Assembly: GCA_035222895.1 (NCBI GenBank) | Contig: JAVYIG010000039.1 | Span: forward strand, 310,001 to 374,000 | Direction of reading: 5' to 3' | Source of the DNA: Strongylocentrotus droebachiensis | Taxonomy: Eukaryota; Echinodermata; Echinoidea; Camarodonta; Strongylocentrotidae | Length of the DNA stretch: 64,000 bases | Made by a program: the position numbers and the translations under genes | The notes under the pieces: model-generated | Databases searched by the model: none | Seen by the model: only the letters and a program-made list of their open reading frames with translations | Told to the model about the DNA's origin: nothing | Shown here: in pieces, positions 1-12,600 of the stretch | Layout: the number at the start of each line of letters is the position of its first letter | How positions within the stretch are numbered: the first letter of the stretch is position 1

Positions 1-285
1 GAGAGGAAAATAGAAACGAATTGCAAAGGGAAATGGAAACTTGTCGAAGGAAAAGGGGCCCTTGTTAAAAAGGGCACTTATCAGAGTTGAAAAGGGGAAG
101 GGACACATTTAAAGAGCAAAAGGGGCACTTCTTAAGGTAAAATGGTCACTTTTCCTATGTAAAAAGGGGCATTTCTTACAAAGTTAAAGGGATACTTTTC
201 CTACGTAGAAAGGGGCACTTTTGGGGTACTTGAACAGGTTTTGGGGCACTTAGCCCCCCCCCCTCCCCCTCCGGAGCACTGCCTC
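1..285. repeat. Degenerate tandem repeat with AAAGGGGCACTT core
   Basis: The core AAAGGGGCACTT recurs with variation every roughly 30-40 bases. The array ends in a C-rich run and the sequence ccggagcactgcc. It resembles the sub-terminal repeats of a DNA transposon cut by the window edge, but no partner end is visible. The flank from 286 to 1529 has no convincing gene. It holds a GA microsatellite (about 800-823) and CpG-rich patches near 900 and 1165. Confidence 0.5.
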
Positions 286-791
286 TGAGTCATTGCATAT
301 TTGTTTTAAATCCCTTCTACCTGTATCATTCCTTGGACAATTTTGTAATAACATGTTAATACCGTACTTACACTCACATCACAGTCACACTAAAAAAGAA
401 ATTAAATTAGTTGCACGGCTCAAATGAAACAGAAGGATGTAAATATGTTTAGCTGGCGCTATATCACAGGCTAATACATGCACTGCAGTAGTGCTGTGCG
501 GTAACTGCGGCTCTGCGTAAATTGCCCGCTGGACTCGAGGCATTTTGCCAGTTTGGGGCGAGACAACGAGTAGTTCACTTTTTCCCTGGGGATAAGGTGA
601 ACTATTTGTGACGTCAGCAATGAAAAATAAACTATTTGGCAGGAAACGTCTCTTCTACTAACACTATTCTTGTTCTTGTTGTGTGCACTCCTAATGCAAC
701 AATCTTATTATAAGGGATATAATTCCATATAAGCCAAATGATAGTAAACTGATTTACCCATCATTTAATCAAGTAAGAATAAACGAGTGAG

Positions 792-797
<6 letters not shown>

Positions 798-823
<26 letters not shown>
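798..823. repeat. (GA)n microsatellite
   Basis: This is an uninterrupted GA dinucleotide run followed by a short G run. Confidence 0.8.
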
Positions 824-828
<5 letters not shown>

Positions 829-1529
829 TGGGAAACAGATTCAATGAAACATAGTGTAGATTATAGATTATTGACTGCTATGAGACGTATCGCTGTTAGT
901 ATAGGCAGCGGCGCGCCTCGGGGTCAAATCAGAATGTAACGCCCCCGAGTCACGGCTATGCTTCGAATATCAAAGCAGTCCATATATCTTTTACATACCG
1001 AATCCACAAAAAATCTACAAAGAATGTTTACCTTTTCCGTTTCTTGAGTAAAGATTGGTTAAAACATCACTGAGAATCTGAGACACTGTCTGTAAATCTT
1101 CGCTGAAAAGTTGCCTGAGTGTTACGATCATTCGGGAATCGCACACACACTACACTGTATGGTATCCGCGCGCGCAAAAATACATTTTGTACACGTAAAC
1201 CAATGGTGATTTAAGCAGAAATTAAATATACGGTCCGTTACCCGGGGCAGCGCGCATGTTTCTCATTTACTATTGCCCTTCATCCGGGTAACGGGCAATT
1301 GTTTGTTTCTTTACGGGCATGGTTAAAATCACGACTTCCATTTCGACCAATCAGATTACTAGATGAATTCAACATACTAGAGAGAGGTATATGATAGTTT
1401 GTAATCGAAATTGTAAAAAGCTTGTAGATTAATCCATAACGAAGATAGAGGGAGTAACTGGGGCTACATCCAGCTGGGCCGACAGTCCACCAGACAGACA
1501 ATATCGGGCTCTTACATTCCTGTTTTTTT

Positions 1530-2692
1530 AGGTGGGCTGTATCTAATACAGACCACCTTATAATTTTGTTAAAATTGCCTTTATTATTATTTATTATTTA
1601 TTTATTATTTATTTTTCTTATTTCGACCCACTTTTTTGTGAGCAAGATAACTTTAAAATGGCTCGATCAAATGTCTTAAAATTTAGCACACATATGTATA
1701 GGCATTGAAACAAAACACAGACATTTTTTCAACCTTGACCTTGACTGATGACGTCATCTAGGCGCCATTTTGTAAAATTTTCTGAAAATCAACTCATGAC
1801 CATATCTTCATAACCAAAAGCCATTTCTCATTGATATTTATCATGATCAAGGTCAATATCAGTCCGGTCAATTTCAGGTCAAAAAACGCGCACATGCGCG
1901 TCCGTCCGCGCGTCAGTGCGCGCGCAAAATGTTTAAATGCTCAAAATCGTCTCAAATTTATTTTGCATACGTTTCAGGTCATTTAAAGCATTTTATAAAA
2001 AATCGCGCGTACGCACATGCGCGCGCGTTTTCGCGCGTAACACCATTACAAAACATAGAATCGCCATTTTTTTTCTTGCATGATATTTCTCATATTTTTT
2101 CGAGGAATTTGATACCATTTTTATCTCTTTATGACCATTAATAACAAGATGAGCGTCAATTCAAGATAAATGTCTGTGCGCGCGAGCTCTTTTAATACAT
2201 AGCATATATGGGCAAAAACAAAATCCCTTATAGCTCTTTTGAATGAACCGTGACCTTCAATTTGTTTTCATATTTAGATAGAGTATGAGTCGGAAATATG
2301 ATTCCATGTCTCATTTGGCCATTAAGTGTATCGTGACATCATCATAATGGCCTTGGAACTCAAAATACGAATTTGCATATTATGACGTCAGCATAATTAT
2401 GGAAAATTGATTGTATCTCTGTTAATATTGATCGATTTTCTTCCAAATTTCGATAAGTTGTAGCTAAGACAATTCTCTACGAGCCTATTTACCACACTTT
2501 TTCATTTTGATCACGTCATCATAGTAAAAAAATACGATTAAAGGGCACATATCAGAAATTTCTTAAGTTGCGTGTTATGCCTAAGGAAGGTGAATTTCGT
2601 TCACATCATTAATCTACATGACATTGTTTCTTAGCAGTATCTCGCTTATTTCTGGTCTATTTTGTCTCAAATTTTAGTTGACCAGCCCACCT
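1530..2692. mobile_element. Non-autonomous DNA transposon, AGGTGG-ended family, copy 1
   Basis: The left end reads AGGTGGGCTGT and the right end is its complement, ACCAGCCCACCT. Just inside the left end is a second inverted piece, ACAGACCACC. The interior matches 18382-19653 at length. Shared blocks include the gacgtcat / ggcgccattttgt region, the 'aactcatgacc' block and the 'cataatggccttggaact' block. No transposase ORF survives, and the open frames inside are not shared between copies. The target duplication is not clear. Confidence 0.6.
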
Positions 2693-2745
2693 ATACTTGT
2701 TCCAAACAAGTATTATATGTCTAGTTGGTACTGTGTTTCTCAGCC

Positions 2746-2748
2746 ACC

Positions 2749-2791
<43 letters not shown>

Positions 2792-3064
2792 CCCTCCCTG
2801 TCTCCTTCTTTCTCTCTCTCTTTCCCTGCCTCTCGCTTATTCATACTTAACTAAATACTTCTTAATATATCTCTCTCGTACTATGAAACAAAAATATTTC
2901 ATAATAGCTCTACTCCCTACGAACCTTTATACCCCCCGTCTCTGCCTTCCCCTCTCTCTCTCTCTCTCTCTCTTACTATAAGACACAAACACTTCTCGAT
3001 AGCTCCCTACTCCCTGAGAACCACTACCTCATATCCACCCCTCCCCCTCTCTCCCCCCCCCCCC

Positions 3065-3101
<37 letters not shown>

Positions 3102-3110
3102 TCTCCCTAT
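2746..3110. repeat. (CT)n microsatellite cluster with poly-C
   Basis: Several CT runs (about 2757-2788, 2951-2972 and 3064-3096) are separated by related pyrimidine-rich DNA. An open frame across them (2697-2981) is Leu/Ser-repeat translation of the microsatellite and not a gene. Confidence 0.85.
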
Positions 3111-3164
3111 TTATATTATACGCCTTCGCAGTCCGAATTTAACGTCGTTTTTGTTATTTTCGTC

Positions 3165-3700
3165 TATTTTCAATTCAATTCAAATGAGGTTTTATTCAAG
3201 ACTTGTCAAAAATTCAAAAGACATACAATAATATTTTAAAAAAGCATCCAAAAACATATATATATATGTATATATAAAGAAAACATAGAAAATGGGAACA
3301 AATATATAAAAACGAATAAATTTTTACACCAAAACATCAAAATAGTAACAAAAAAAAAGAAGAAAAAAAGATACAAACAAAATACAAGTTACACAAATAT
3401 TGCTGACATTATCAGAATATTGACCTAAAGTAAACTTCTGGAACCAGTCAGCGGGTCATGGTAGTTTAAACACATCCAGTCCATTATCAATAAATTAAAG
3501 TAACAATAAGGGTTTGCACATTTTAAAAGCGGTATCAACCCGCATCAATCTCCCCGAATTCCGATGATTAAATTGCACATCAAATCTATTTGTGATTACA
3601 GATTTTATTTTCCATTTGTTTTTCCTGAGGACATAAAATAGAAAAAATGTGCTCACTTTCTTTACACGTGTCATATTAAAGCCCCCTATCATGTTTTGGC
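3165..3700 (-). mobile_element. 3' end of a CR1-like LINE (fragment)
   Basis: Read on the minus strand, an open stretch (3692-3495) resembles the C-terminal tail of CR1/Jockey-type reverse transcriptases, with an N-H-R-N-S-G-R-L segment. An AT-rich 3' UTR follows and ends in a TTGAATTGAATTG-type tail near 3165-3185, typical of CR1-group LINE ends. No catalytic reverse-transcriptase motif is present, so only the extreme 3' end survives. The assignment rests on style rather than a long match. Confidence 0.4.
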
Positions 3701-3834
3701 AATGTTGGTTAAAATCAGTTTATAGTCATCTGGATTATATGGAACTATTAAAGCACGCATCACATATTATGAGGTACATCGCCACAAAGTTTAGATACTA
3801 AATAAATGACAATTGGTGATGTAATATCACTAAA

Positions 3835-4477
3835 AGCTATGGTCACATCATCTAAAAGTAGCCTGCTCGGTTTTTAGGGCATCGCTCGGTCGCTGCTGAA
3901 GTTTTAGCGCGGAGTTAAAATTCGGGCGGCGCCTGCTCACTTTCACTCGCCGCCCAAAGTATGCGTGATGCCCGGGCGGTCGCCGTCCGGCCACCGACCT
4001 AATCGAGCGTTTGCCGTCGAGCGATTTAGTTCAACAATCGAAGCCGCTAGGTCAAAGGCTGCTGAGCGTTCGCCGTCCAGTCGCCGCGCGATCGCCGCTG
4101 GGAGATCAATCGGTCACGGGGCGGCGAGTTCAAAATCGGTCAGCAACCTTTGACCTAGCGGCATTGATTTTTTACCCAAATCGCTCGACGCCGATCACCG
4201 GCCGGCTGCCGGGCAATTTCCTAGTAGCCGGTGGCTGGTGGGAGACCGCCCGGGTATCGTTGGGTCATCGGTCGGTCACTGCCGGGACGCCGCCCGGAGA
4301 AGCTCTCCGATTTCGCCCAGTCTTGACCTAAAATCGACCGGTGACCGATTGGAAATCGACAGGCCACAGGCAGCCTGCTCGACTTCTCCAACAAATCGTT
4401 GGGCGATGCCTAAATTCCAGCGGCGACCAAGCAGGCTACTAATCGGTCGGTCGCTGCTCTGATTTGTGACCATAGCT
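3835..4477. mobile_element. GC-rich terminal-inverted-repeat element
   Basis: This block is sharply GC-richer than its surroundings. It begins AGCTATGGTCACA and ends in the complement, TGTGACCATAGCT. A second matched pair, TAGCCTGCTCGG and CCAAGCAGGCTA, lies just inside. The interior repeats motifs such as cggtcgctgct and cgccgtcc on both strands. The frames it opens (3965-4506) overlap on both strands and look like by-products of GC-rich repeats. It is best read as a short non-autonomous DNA transposon. Confidence 0.55.
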
Positions 4478-5571
4478 TCACGTGCTTTTAAAATGGTATG
4501 GAGCATTATGCTTGCCTCGTTTTGAATCTATACCGATGTTTGTTTGTTTTTAACTTGTATTAATACATTAATTTACTTATTTTTAAAATTTCTTTTTGAA
4601 TTATTCATTAATTCATTAATTTCATTATTCATTCATTCATTTAATATTTGTTAATCTATTCATTTTGTTTTTGTGTGTGTTTTATTGCATGTATGTCAGT
4701 ATACTAGTAAATGGACCAGTTCAAGTCATACCGCCAAACCGACACCAAACTAACCAATGCTTGACCCTTCATCGAAATGGTGTGTTGTCGGTCTGGTGTC
4801 CATCTCTCACGACAACAAGACAGATATCAGACCGAAAACATACCACAAGTTTACCGAAAACAGTCAGCTGATAATGGTAAGGTTTATCTTAATTTAATTT
4901 AATTATTTTCTTTCTGCAACATACAAATCAAATTACATGTCAGCAATACAATATTTACACGATAATACAATGTTGTTGAATGTGTATACAATATAACAAT
5001 AATAATAAATGATGAAATTAAAAACAGACCGAGAACAGAGCGGCAACAGTCATTTGATGGATTAAAGGTATGGTTGCGACGTTTGGTCAATGTATGTTAC
5101 TGGGAAAACTATTATGTTATCGTAGTTCGTGTTATTCAAATACTGTATTCGTGAAACAAGGAATAAAGTAAAATAACTTAAATGATTTTGTGACTGTTTT
5201 TAAGATTTTTGAAGAGTTAATAATAAAGTAAGTATCATGTCAAAACATATACCTGCGTGGATACGCAAGAGATTGTTGCGCTAGGCGTGTTTACCCTCTA
5301 GGACGACTATATCCCCGGGACAACTAAGTAAAATAAGTTGAGTAAAAAAAAATGATCTATTAAGTACTCAAACTGGATTAGTGGTACTCGTTTTCGGAGT
5401 AATGTGTTATCTTCGATAATGAGTCAATCAATGACTCAACATTGAGTAAGAACTTCGTTTGTGTCAATTTCGAGTAAGATACGGTTAGGTATTACGCGGC
5501 AGCAGGTGATAAATAACTCAACATTGATCTCTCACCTGATTTTACCTCGGGTGCGAGTGAAAGTTTGATCG
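4478..5571. other. No gene recognised
   Basis: This is AT-rich DNA with ATTCATT-type simple repeats near 4600-4650. GAGTAA/AGTACT-rich words occur around 5320-5480, just upstream of the candidate exon at 5572. Confidence 0.4.
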
Positions 5572-5704
5572 ATGGAAAGTGCAACAGTTGGCTCGTGCAT
5601 GCATGTGCGCGTGCAGGAAGATGCGAAAGAACTCATGGATGTGACAAATGTGGAAGAAATTCTGAGCTCATGGAGCTTGGAAGAGCTCCAACCGACACTT
5701 CTTG
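5572..5704 (+). CDS. Candidate first coding exon, SAM-like domain start
   Basis: An ATG opens 44 codons that run without a stop into a consensus donor (CTTG|GTAAGA). The reading frame is acidic and ends VEEILSSWSLEELQPTLLG. This resembles the first helices of SAM-type domains, where a 'W-x-L-E-E-L' helix is followed in the next exon by a helix with E/D-I-D-G. Upstream DNA is gene-start-like (CpG-containing, no in-frame extension needed). No matching second exon was found downstream before the duplicated block begins near 6.0 kb, so this may be an orphan exon or the start of a long gene. The domain call is inference from style. Confidence 0.35.
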
Positions 5705-6561
5705 GTAAGAATTCCTCATGATAATATTGATAGAGCTACCGAGTGATATTTAATCTCGAGTCTCAAGAACACTGACTTGATCAAGATTGTGAGATTATTG
5801 TCGTCACTGTCAATGTCATTAATGTGATTGTGAATTTGGGCAATGTTTTAAGGACGAGCGTGTGTGTATTAATCAAGTGACCTGTAATAACTAGCCTACT
5901 TTGTTGTAATTGTATTAAACACGTATTGGCATGTCCTGGGGTAGGCCTATTGACGAATATAGTTATAGGACAATTACCCCTGGGCAATCGGCCAATTACC
6001 AGCGGGACAAGTTTCCTGTCTTACTCCCCCATGTCAAATCTTCTTTCATTCCATTTCATTTCATGTCATATATTTATTGGTCCAATGGACACGAACAATT
6101 GTTTTGCTTACATTGATAGACAGGCTCAAGTAGTTTACATTGTATATGCATTATAAACTCATAAACCAATCGATGATCATAATGACATGACATTGATCCA
6201 CATTTGCAAACCGCCAGTCTGGTGTGGTATCTGGCAGGATAATTTTCTTGAACTGCAAAGTGCGCTGATAAGAATTAATAGAATTGCGTATAATCAAAAA
6301 AACATAAAAGCTCTTTGAAAGCGCATATAGGTAATATATTATGATGTGATATACGCTATACAATGGAATGTAATTTCTATTATTGAGTACTTTTATATTT
6401 ACTTACGCTATCTACTTAGGCCTACACCATATTGTATGATTTGAACAATACAATTATGGGTTATACATCTGAATAAAGGCATCATCTTTCATCTAATACA
6501 TTTATACGGTACCATAGGCATACAGAGCAGAAAGACGACATCGGGATTGTTTGTTTTTTTC

Positions 6562-6567
6562 TTTATT
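6562..6567 (-). terminator. Polyadenylation signal AATAAA of FAMeT gene 1
   Basis: AATAAA reads on the minus strand 66 bases past the stop codon. The paralogue has the same signal at the equivalent distance (20663-20668). Confidence 0.7.
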
Positions 6568-6632
6568 CAGTGGTTTTCATTAAACAAAATTGCCCGGTGA
6601 TAAAACATAGATATATGCCTATACATTTCTTC

Positions 6633-9600
6633 TTAGGCAGCCATTCGAACCTTGATTTTTCTTATTGAAGTAGAACAGGGAATGTTGAACACCCAATCGC
6701 AGGCTGCCTTGGTATACAAGGCCAGCTCGGTGGTTTGATAAGACGACGGATCACGTGCAACCAGGAAAGGTGTGGTGGCACCGACCAAACCAATCTGGTA
6801 GACGCCATTCTTGAAGTCAACCCAGAAAGCGTCGCACGAAGAGGAACTGCAGGGAATTTTCCCATGGGTTATGACTGTACTTGGCCTTGGGTAAAGGTAA
6901 TCAAAGACCGTCATGGAGGGAATGCGAGGGCTAATATCTTTAGACAGAGAAAGATATAGAAAAGAAGAAGAAGAAAATACGATAAAGATGTATCAAATTG
7001 AACAATTTTCATTGATAACACAATCGTGAAAACTTGCAATTTCTAAAAGCCTCTTCCATCACCTTATGGAATATACGAACAGACAAACATTGCAATGATA
7101 TACACAAACTATGAAAGATAGAGTATGACGCGATTTCTTGAATGTCTCTGTAGTGTTTGATGAAGCCGTCATACGTACAACTTCACCGACAAACCCTTGA
7201 AACGCGTGTAATATTAAAAGACAGACGCGGATATCGGTGAACTTGCACTGAGGACGGCTCTATGAAACGATGTCCTGACGTCTAATGAGCGTTAGGCTAA
7301 GGTACTGGTAATGATGATACAAATGTTTATATTTTACTAGGCTCTAGTGACAAAATATTGGATATCGGTACAACAAATGAGTGTAAATAAATATTTTAAA
7401 CAGTTTTGCCAGGCAACTCTCCAAATGTCACAACATTTATACTGAAGTGCCTCGATACGGGTGATGTAATAATTCGTATCGAGGCACTTCAGTATTAATG
7501 TTACAAATAATTGTACTTCAATGGGCAAAATGCAAATTGCATAAGCTGTATGCAGCCCCGCACATCAACAGGAACCAACTTATATTTGAATGACACCACA
7601 GGAATTATGAATACTCACTGATCACCACCCCGTGCGTCCTTCCGTAAAATAAAAGTTGGAACCTAGCAGTAGTATGTGCTTGGAAAGACAACCAAGTTAA
7701 GCCTTTGGGTATCTCTACAGCTCTGTACCACCGGTAAGTCCCCTTTGTGATATTTGATGTATGAAACACGCACTCTGCAGCATTACAAATTGACAAACAT
7801 TGAAAAGAGAGAGAGAGAGAGAGAGAGATTAATAGTGGGAGTATCGCGGTATTATGTCGAGAGCCCCTTATATACGAGAGGTCTCGGGTTCGGACATTGC
7901 TCGGTGCCTTCACTTTTTTGACAAGGTTAGCTTTTCCCCAACAGTCGTTTCTCTCGACTTGTGTTAACGAAGGTTTGTAATTCCGAATCAAAAGTTTCTT
8001 CAACCAGGAGGTTCATAATTCCAAAATGATATAGGGTAAATAATGAAGGAAATGAAGTACATATTAGTCCGAAGGTTCGTAATTACGAGAAAAAGTGATA
8101 CTGGTTCTATACCATTTTCAGAAATATGAAATTTAAGAAATACACGCACCTTATTTGAATGACGAACCCTATTTCATTTCCGAAATTATGAACCCTATTT
8201 TTTTCTTCGGAAATATATACGAAATTTCGGGAAATTATGGAAAAAGCATGTCATGCAACCAAACTAAAATACATATTGCGTATATTTGAGATCCAGAATA
8301 ATTTACTTATGGCCAGATTTCCGTTTCTCCCTAAGCTTAAAGATAAACTTGAGTTTTGGTGAAAAACAAATTAAATGAATCCTCACAGAATCAAACGAAA
8401 CTTACACTGATATTCAAGATTACAAATAAGTGTCATTTTCCAAACAATTTTGGTAGAAAATGTATACTGGCTGAGTAATGAGCATAGCAAGATAAGGAAA
8501 TCAAGGCAAGTAGGCCCGACACCATTTGTGTAATCCCATAAATATCTTTCTGTGTACAGTGTTTGTTACATTACCAAGACTTGGCCAAATTTATTATGAT
8601 TTTGATGACTCCAGAATATTGCAGTACACACCAATACTCACATGCTACATGATCAACTTTTTCTGATCCATTCCGCACCTTTTCTTTCACAATGCTATCG
8701 CATGACCAGAACTCAAGTTTATCTACAATACTATGCGGTGGGAAGAACCTTTGCTCATGCAGGGTCTTCGCTATGAAATGTTCTCCCTCAAGAGAGTCGT
8801 AATAGCAGATGTGCTAAAGTATTCACAAATTATCTTAAAACATGTCGATTTAATTCGGCATATAATTAATTAATCTTTCATTTTGGTACATTCTTTTTTA
8901 CTCAGGTTCCCTTGTTTATGATGCTTGTGCTTTTCACCTTTTTTTCACAAGTGCGCCTTATAAATCTCATATGATCATTATAATTATTAAAATAATCTTT
9001 ATATAAATTATTATTATTATTATTGTTAATATTATTATCATTATCATTATGATTTTCATTGAACTTTTTCCACGTTCTCGTAGCGAATTCAACTTTTTGG
9101 ATGATTCAGCAAGTAGATAACTGCACAATCTTTTAAAAACAAAGAGAAAAAATCATACAGAATATATGAAGAATGCTTTGGAACTTTCCAAGTTATATTT
9201 ATTATGATATAGGATTTCCTGGCCAAATTCGCGAGTTTGTCATTCGAATTCATTTACTTTGCATTTAAGTTAGCGCAGATCAGCTTTGCCATGCCAATTA
9301 TCATTCAATTTTCCCGATTTTGTATTTAATTTAGGATTTTGGTCGAAGGATTTCATAGATCTGTCATTCAATTTAGAAACTGCTCAACTAGCATTCAAAT
9401 TAATCGTCACTTGTCGAGGCGTCATTTTTATCATTCAAATTAGCACCTGTCATTCGTATTCGAATTATGTTTATTCAAGTTAGGAATGTTAGGGGGAAGA
9501 AATGCAACAGACGTTTACAGCTTTTAAAAAATGCAATTAAATACCTGATTTGCCATTGGGGTCTTTTCTGTTATTCAAGTTATTAATTTTGAGGACAAAG

Positions 9601-12600
9601 CATATGTTTGTAGTCAGACATTAGGTAAAGAAGGGGCGAAATCAAGGGATATGGCTTCTCTGAACGGACATGTTCATATACCCCGGAAAAGTGGGGATAC
9701 AAAAACACCTACCCCAGTCACAATATTGTACCCTTCCTCCATAATGAAATTGTGATAAATTTATGATGAAACACAAGACAAACGACTTCCTTACATGAAA
9801 ATTTACACAAACATTGAGACCATCAAGTCCCTAGATGTAAGTCTTTTTTTTTTAACAATCAAACTTAAAGGCTGATGAATATCTGATAAATCTAAAAGTA
9901 TATAAAGAGTATAAATGCAAGAAAATAAAATAGGATGAAATACACATGAAAAAACGATCTTGAAAGAAAAAGAATGAGCTATAAAAAGTGTTTAATAAAC
10001 GAGAAATGTATATTGACCATTAATTTTAGTGCACAAAGTGCTAATTTGAATGCTACAAATGAATTAGAATGCTAGAAGTACACCGTCGCGATGTCAGAAA
10101 ATCGTGTTGCGCTAAATCGAATGACCAAATAGCGAAAGAAGCACTTTGTTCATTAATTGGAATGAAACATACATACATTCTAACGAAAACTTCATAGATT
10201 TGAAATCTAGAAAAAGGAATATAAACCCGAGATATACCCGACAGCATTAAAACCGTCGAATTTGAACGCAAGACAAATGAATTTGAATGACAAACTCGCG
10301 AATTTGGCCGGGAAATCCTATATTACCTGTATACGATCTCATAATCTAGAAAGTAACACAAATTGTCAGGGGCATTCAAATGACGTCTCGCTGTATGCGT
10401 AGCGTTGCACTTTTTCCTTTTAACTGCTACTTTCCGCCCAGGTGTTGAAAATGGGTACCCGGTAGGAAAAAAATCCGTGAAAATTGAGCGACTTATCATG
10501 GTAGCTCGGCTAAAGCCGGGTTAGTTATATTATTAGAGGATCCTCAAAAAGAACATTTTTACTATTGCTGAGGCTACCGTAAAACCCAACATATTATTGT
10601 TATTAGTTGTAGTAGTATTATAAGTGATATTTATTGTTATTATTATCATTAGTAGTAGTAGTATTATTATTGTTGTTGTTGTTGTTGCTATTATGATTGT
10701 TATCATTATATAACTCAAACCAAATGAGAATTAACGAAGGTTTTTTTGTAGTAAAGATAACAATCTGTACGTGTTACAAACCTGTCGGGACGCAGGCGGT
10801 GACCACAGAAGAGCTATCGAGTGGCGTCACCATATTACCAGGTGAAACTGGGGACACATTTTGCAGGGTGTATGTTTGAACGCCGCCATGATAACCAATG
10901 CCACGTTGACATTCGAATTTCAGTTTACTTGAAGTACATGGGCTGTAGGGGACTAAGATATTTATTCATTATTTTACGATAAAAAAAACGTATAAACGTT
11001 AACTAAAACAATGAAATCATTCTCAAAAGTCATTGGGCATATATAATCAAGGCACAAGAAAAATAGCAGCATAGTTCTTTTAAAGCAAGAATGTGCATGT
11101 TATGTCACTTATAAATCTCACGTTAGATGACTAGTGATGATATAATATTATTAATTTCAACAAAAGGGCGCTTCAATCAAATAACTTGTGAAATATCAAT
11201 TAGACTAGATATGTTTTTTTTAATACGCCTTTAAGATGTTTAATAATGGCGGGGTATTTTACCGACATCGCTACCACTGCTCTAATGTATTTTTAAGGCG
11301 CAATCTTTCGATGAAGGCGTGCAAATAGTGATTTCCGGTTCCTGTACCCAAGCATCATCACGCGCGCGTCATTAGTTGGTGAAGAATTATGGGACAAGGC
11401 TGTCGACATCCGGGCATTAGGGACTTTTAGATTGAGTGGACGAGAACACGACGAACGCCGACTGATCATGCGTGTCAACGTACTCAACTGCCCATGTTGA
11501 CTACAATTATAAATCTTTTAGATTGCACTCGACGATATGCATGCATGCAGGAAGTAAAACTATGAATATGACGGACAAAGAAAGAGGACAAAATATACAG
11601 TTCCTCATTATACCCTCAACAAATGGTGTGGTAGAACATCCCTTCACTGCTATTATGTAAAAATGTGTAGAACAGGTGAATATGCATTTGACACCTGTTC
11701 TACACATTTTTACATAATAGCAGGGAAGGGATGTTCCTTTGTCTACCTGAGGAACTGTATATTTTATGCGCACGCGGCATATACTAGTACCGTACTAGAT
11801 TTTGGAAAATCAAGGTTGAAGCTTTCTCGATTGCCGACTAAGACGACGTGACGCATGCGTAGTGCCTTAAAATGACGTCACACGTTGCAGTCAAAGCTGT
11901 CGACGTGCAAATCTAAAAGTCCCTATTGTGAGCAGCAGTTGACACTAAACATAAATCCTTAATAGTTTCAGTAGAATTCACTGCCTTTAGTTATAGGAAC
12001 TTGCAACTATTATTTTTACTTTTGTCATTATCTTTATTTGTATGATTATTATTATCGTTATTATCTAATATGTATATTTGCAATTTTATGCCAGATCATA
12101 GTGTTTTGCGTTTAATGTGATACTGTAAACCAAATGCGAAAAAACACAATTTTAACCTGAAGATAGATACGAAATAACACGGTTGTCAAAATTGGGCACA
12201 CGCCCGTGACCACAAGTCCCCCTTTTCGATTTTTTCGCACCTTTTCTAGAAAAGTGTACCCCTTAAATAAGTTCAATCCCCTCGAACATATCCCCTAAAC
12301 AGGTCTCAAAACGAAGTGTATGAACACACAGAGTCCAGGCAAAAGTTCCTAAATGCGTTTTAACAAACTTAACAAAACACACCCGGCTTCATGTTTTCTG
12401 ACCTTTTTGACACACTAAATGCAACACACGCGTCACTCGCCTTAAAAAAAACTGCCTTTTTGACGCATTTTTTTCTTCTATTGGTCGCACGTGTGTACAG
12501 CAATAATATCCTCTTTCGAATAAGAATATAGATATTTATAGCTGTCCTGCATTCAAAATATATCGAATATGTTGTCAGAAGTGCATACATCATATTAGGG

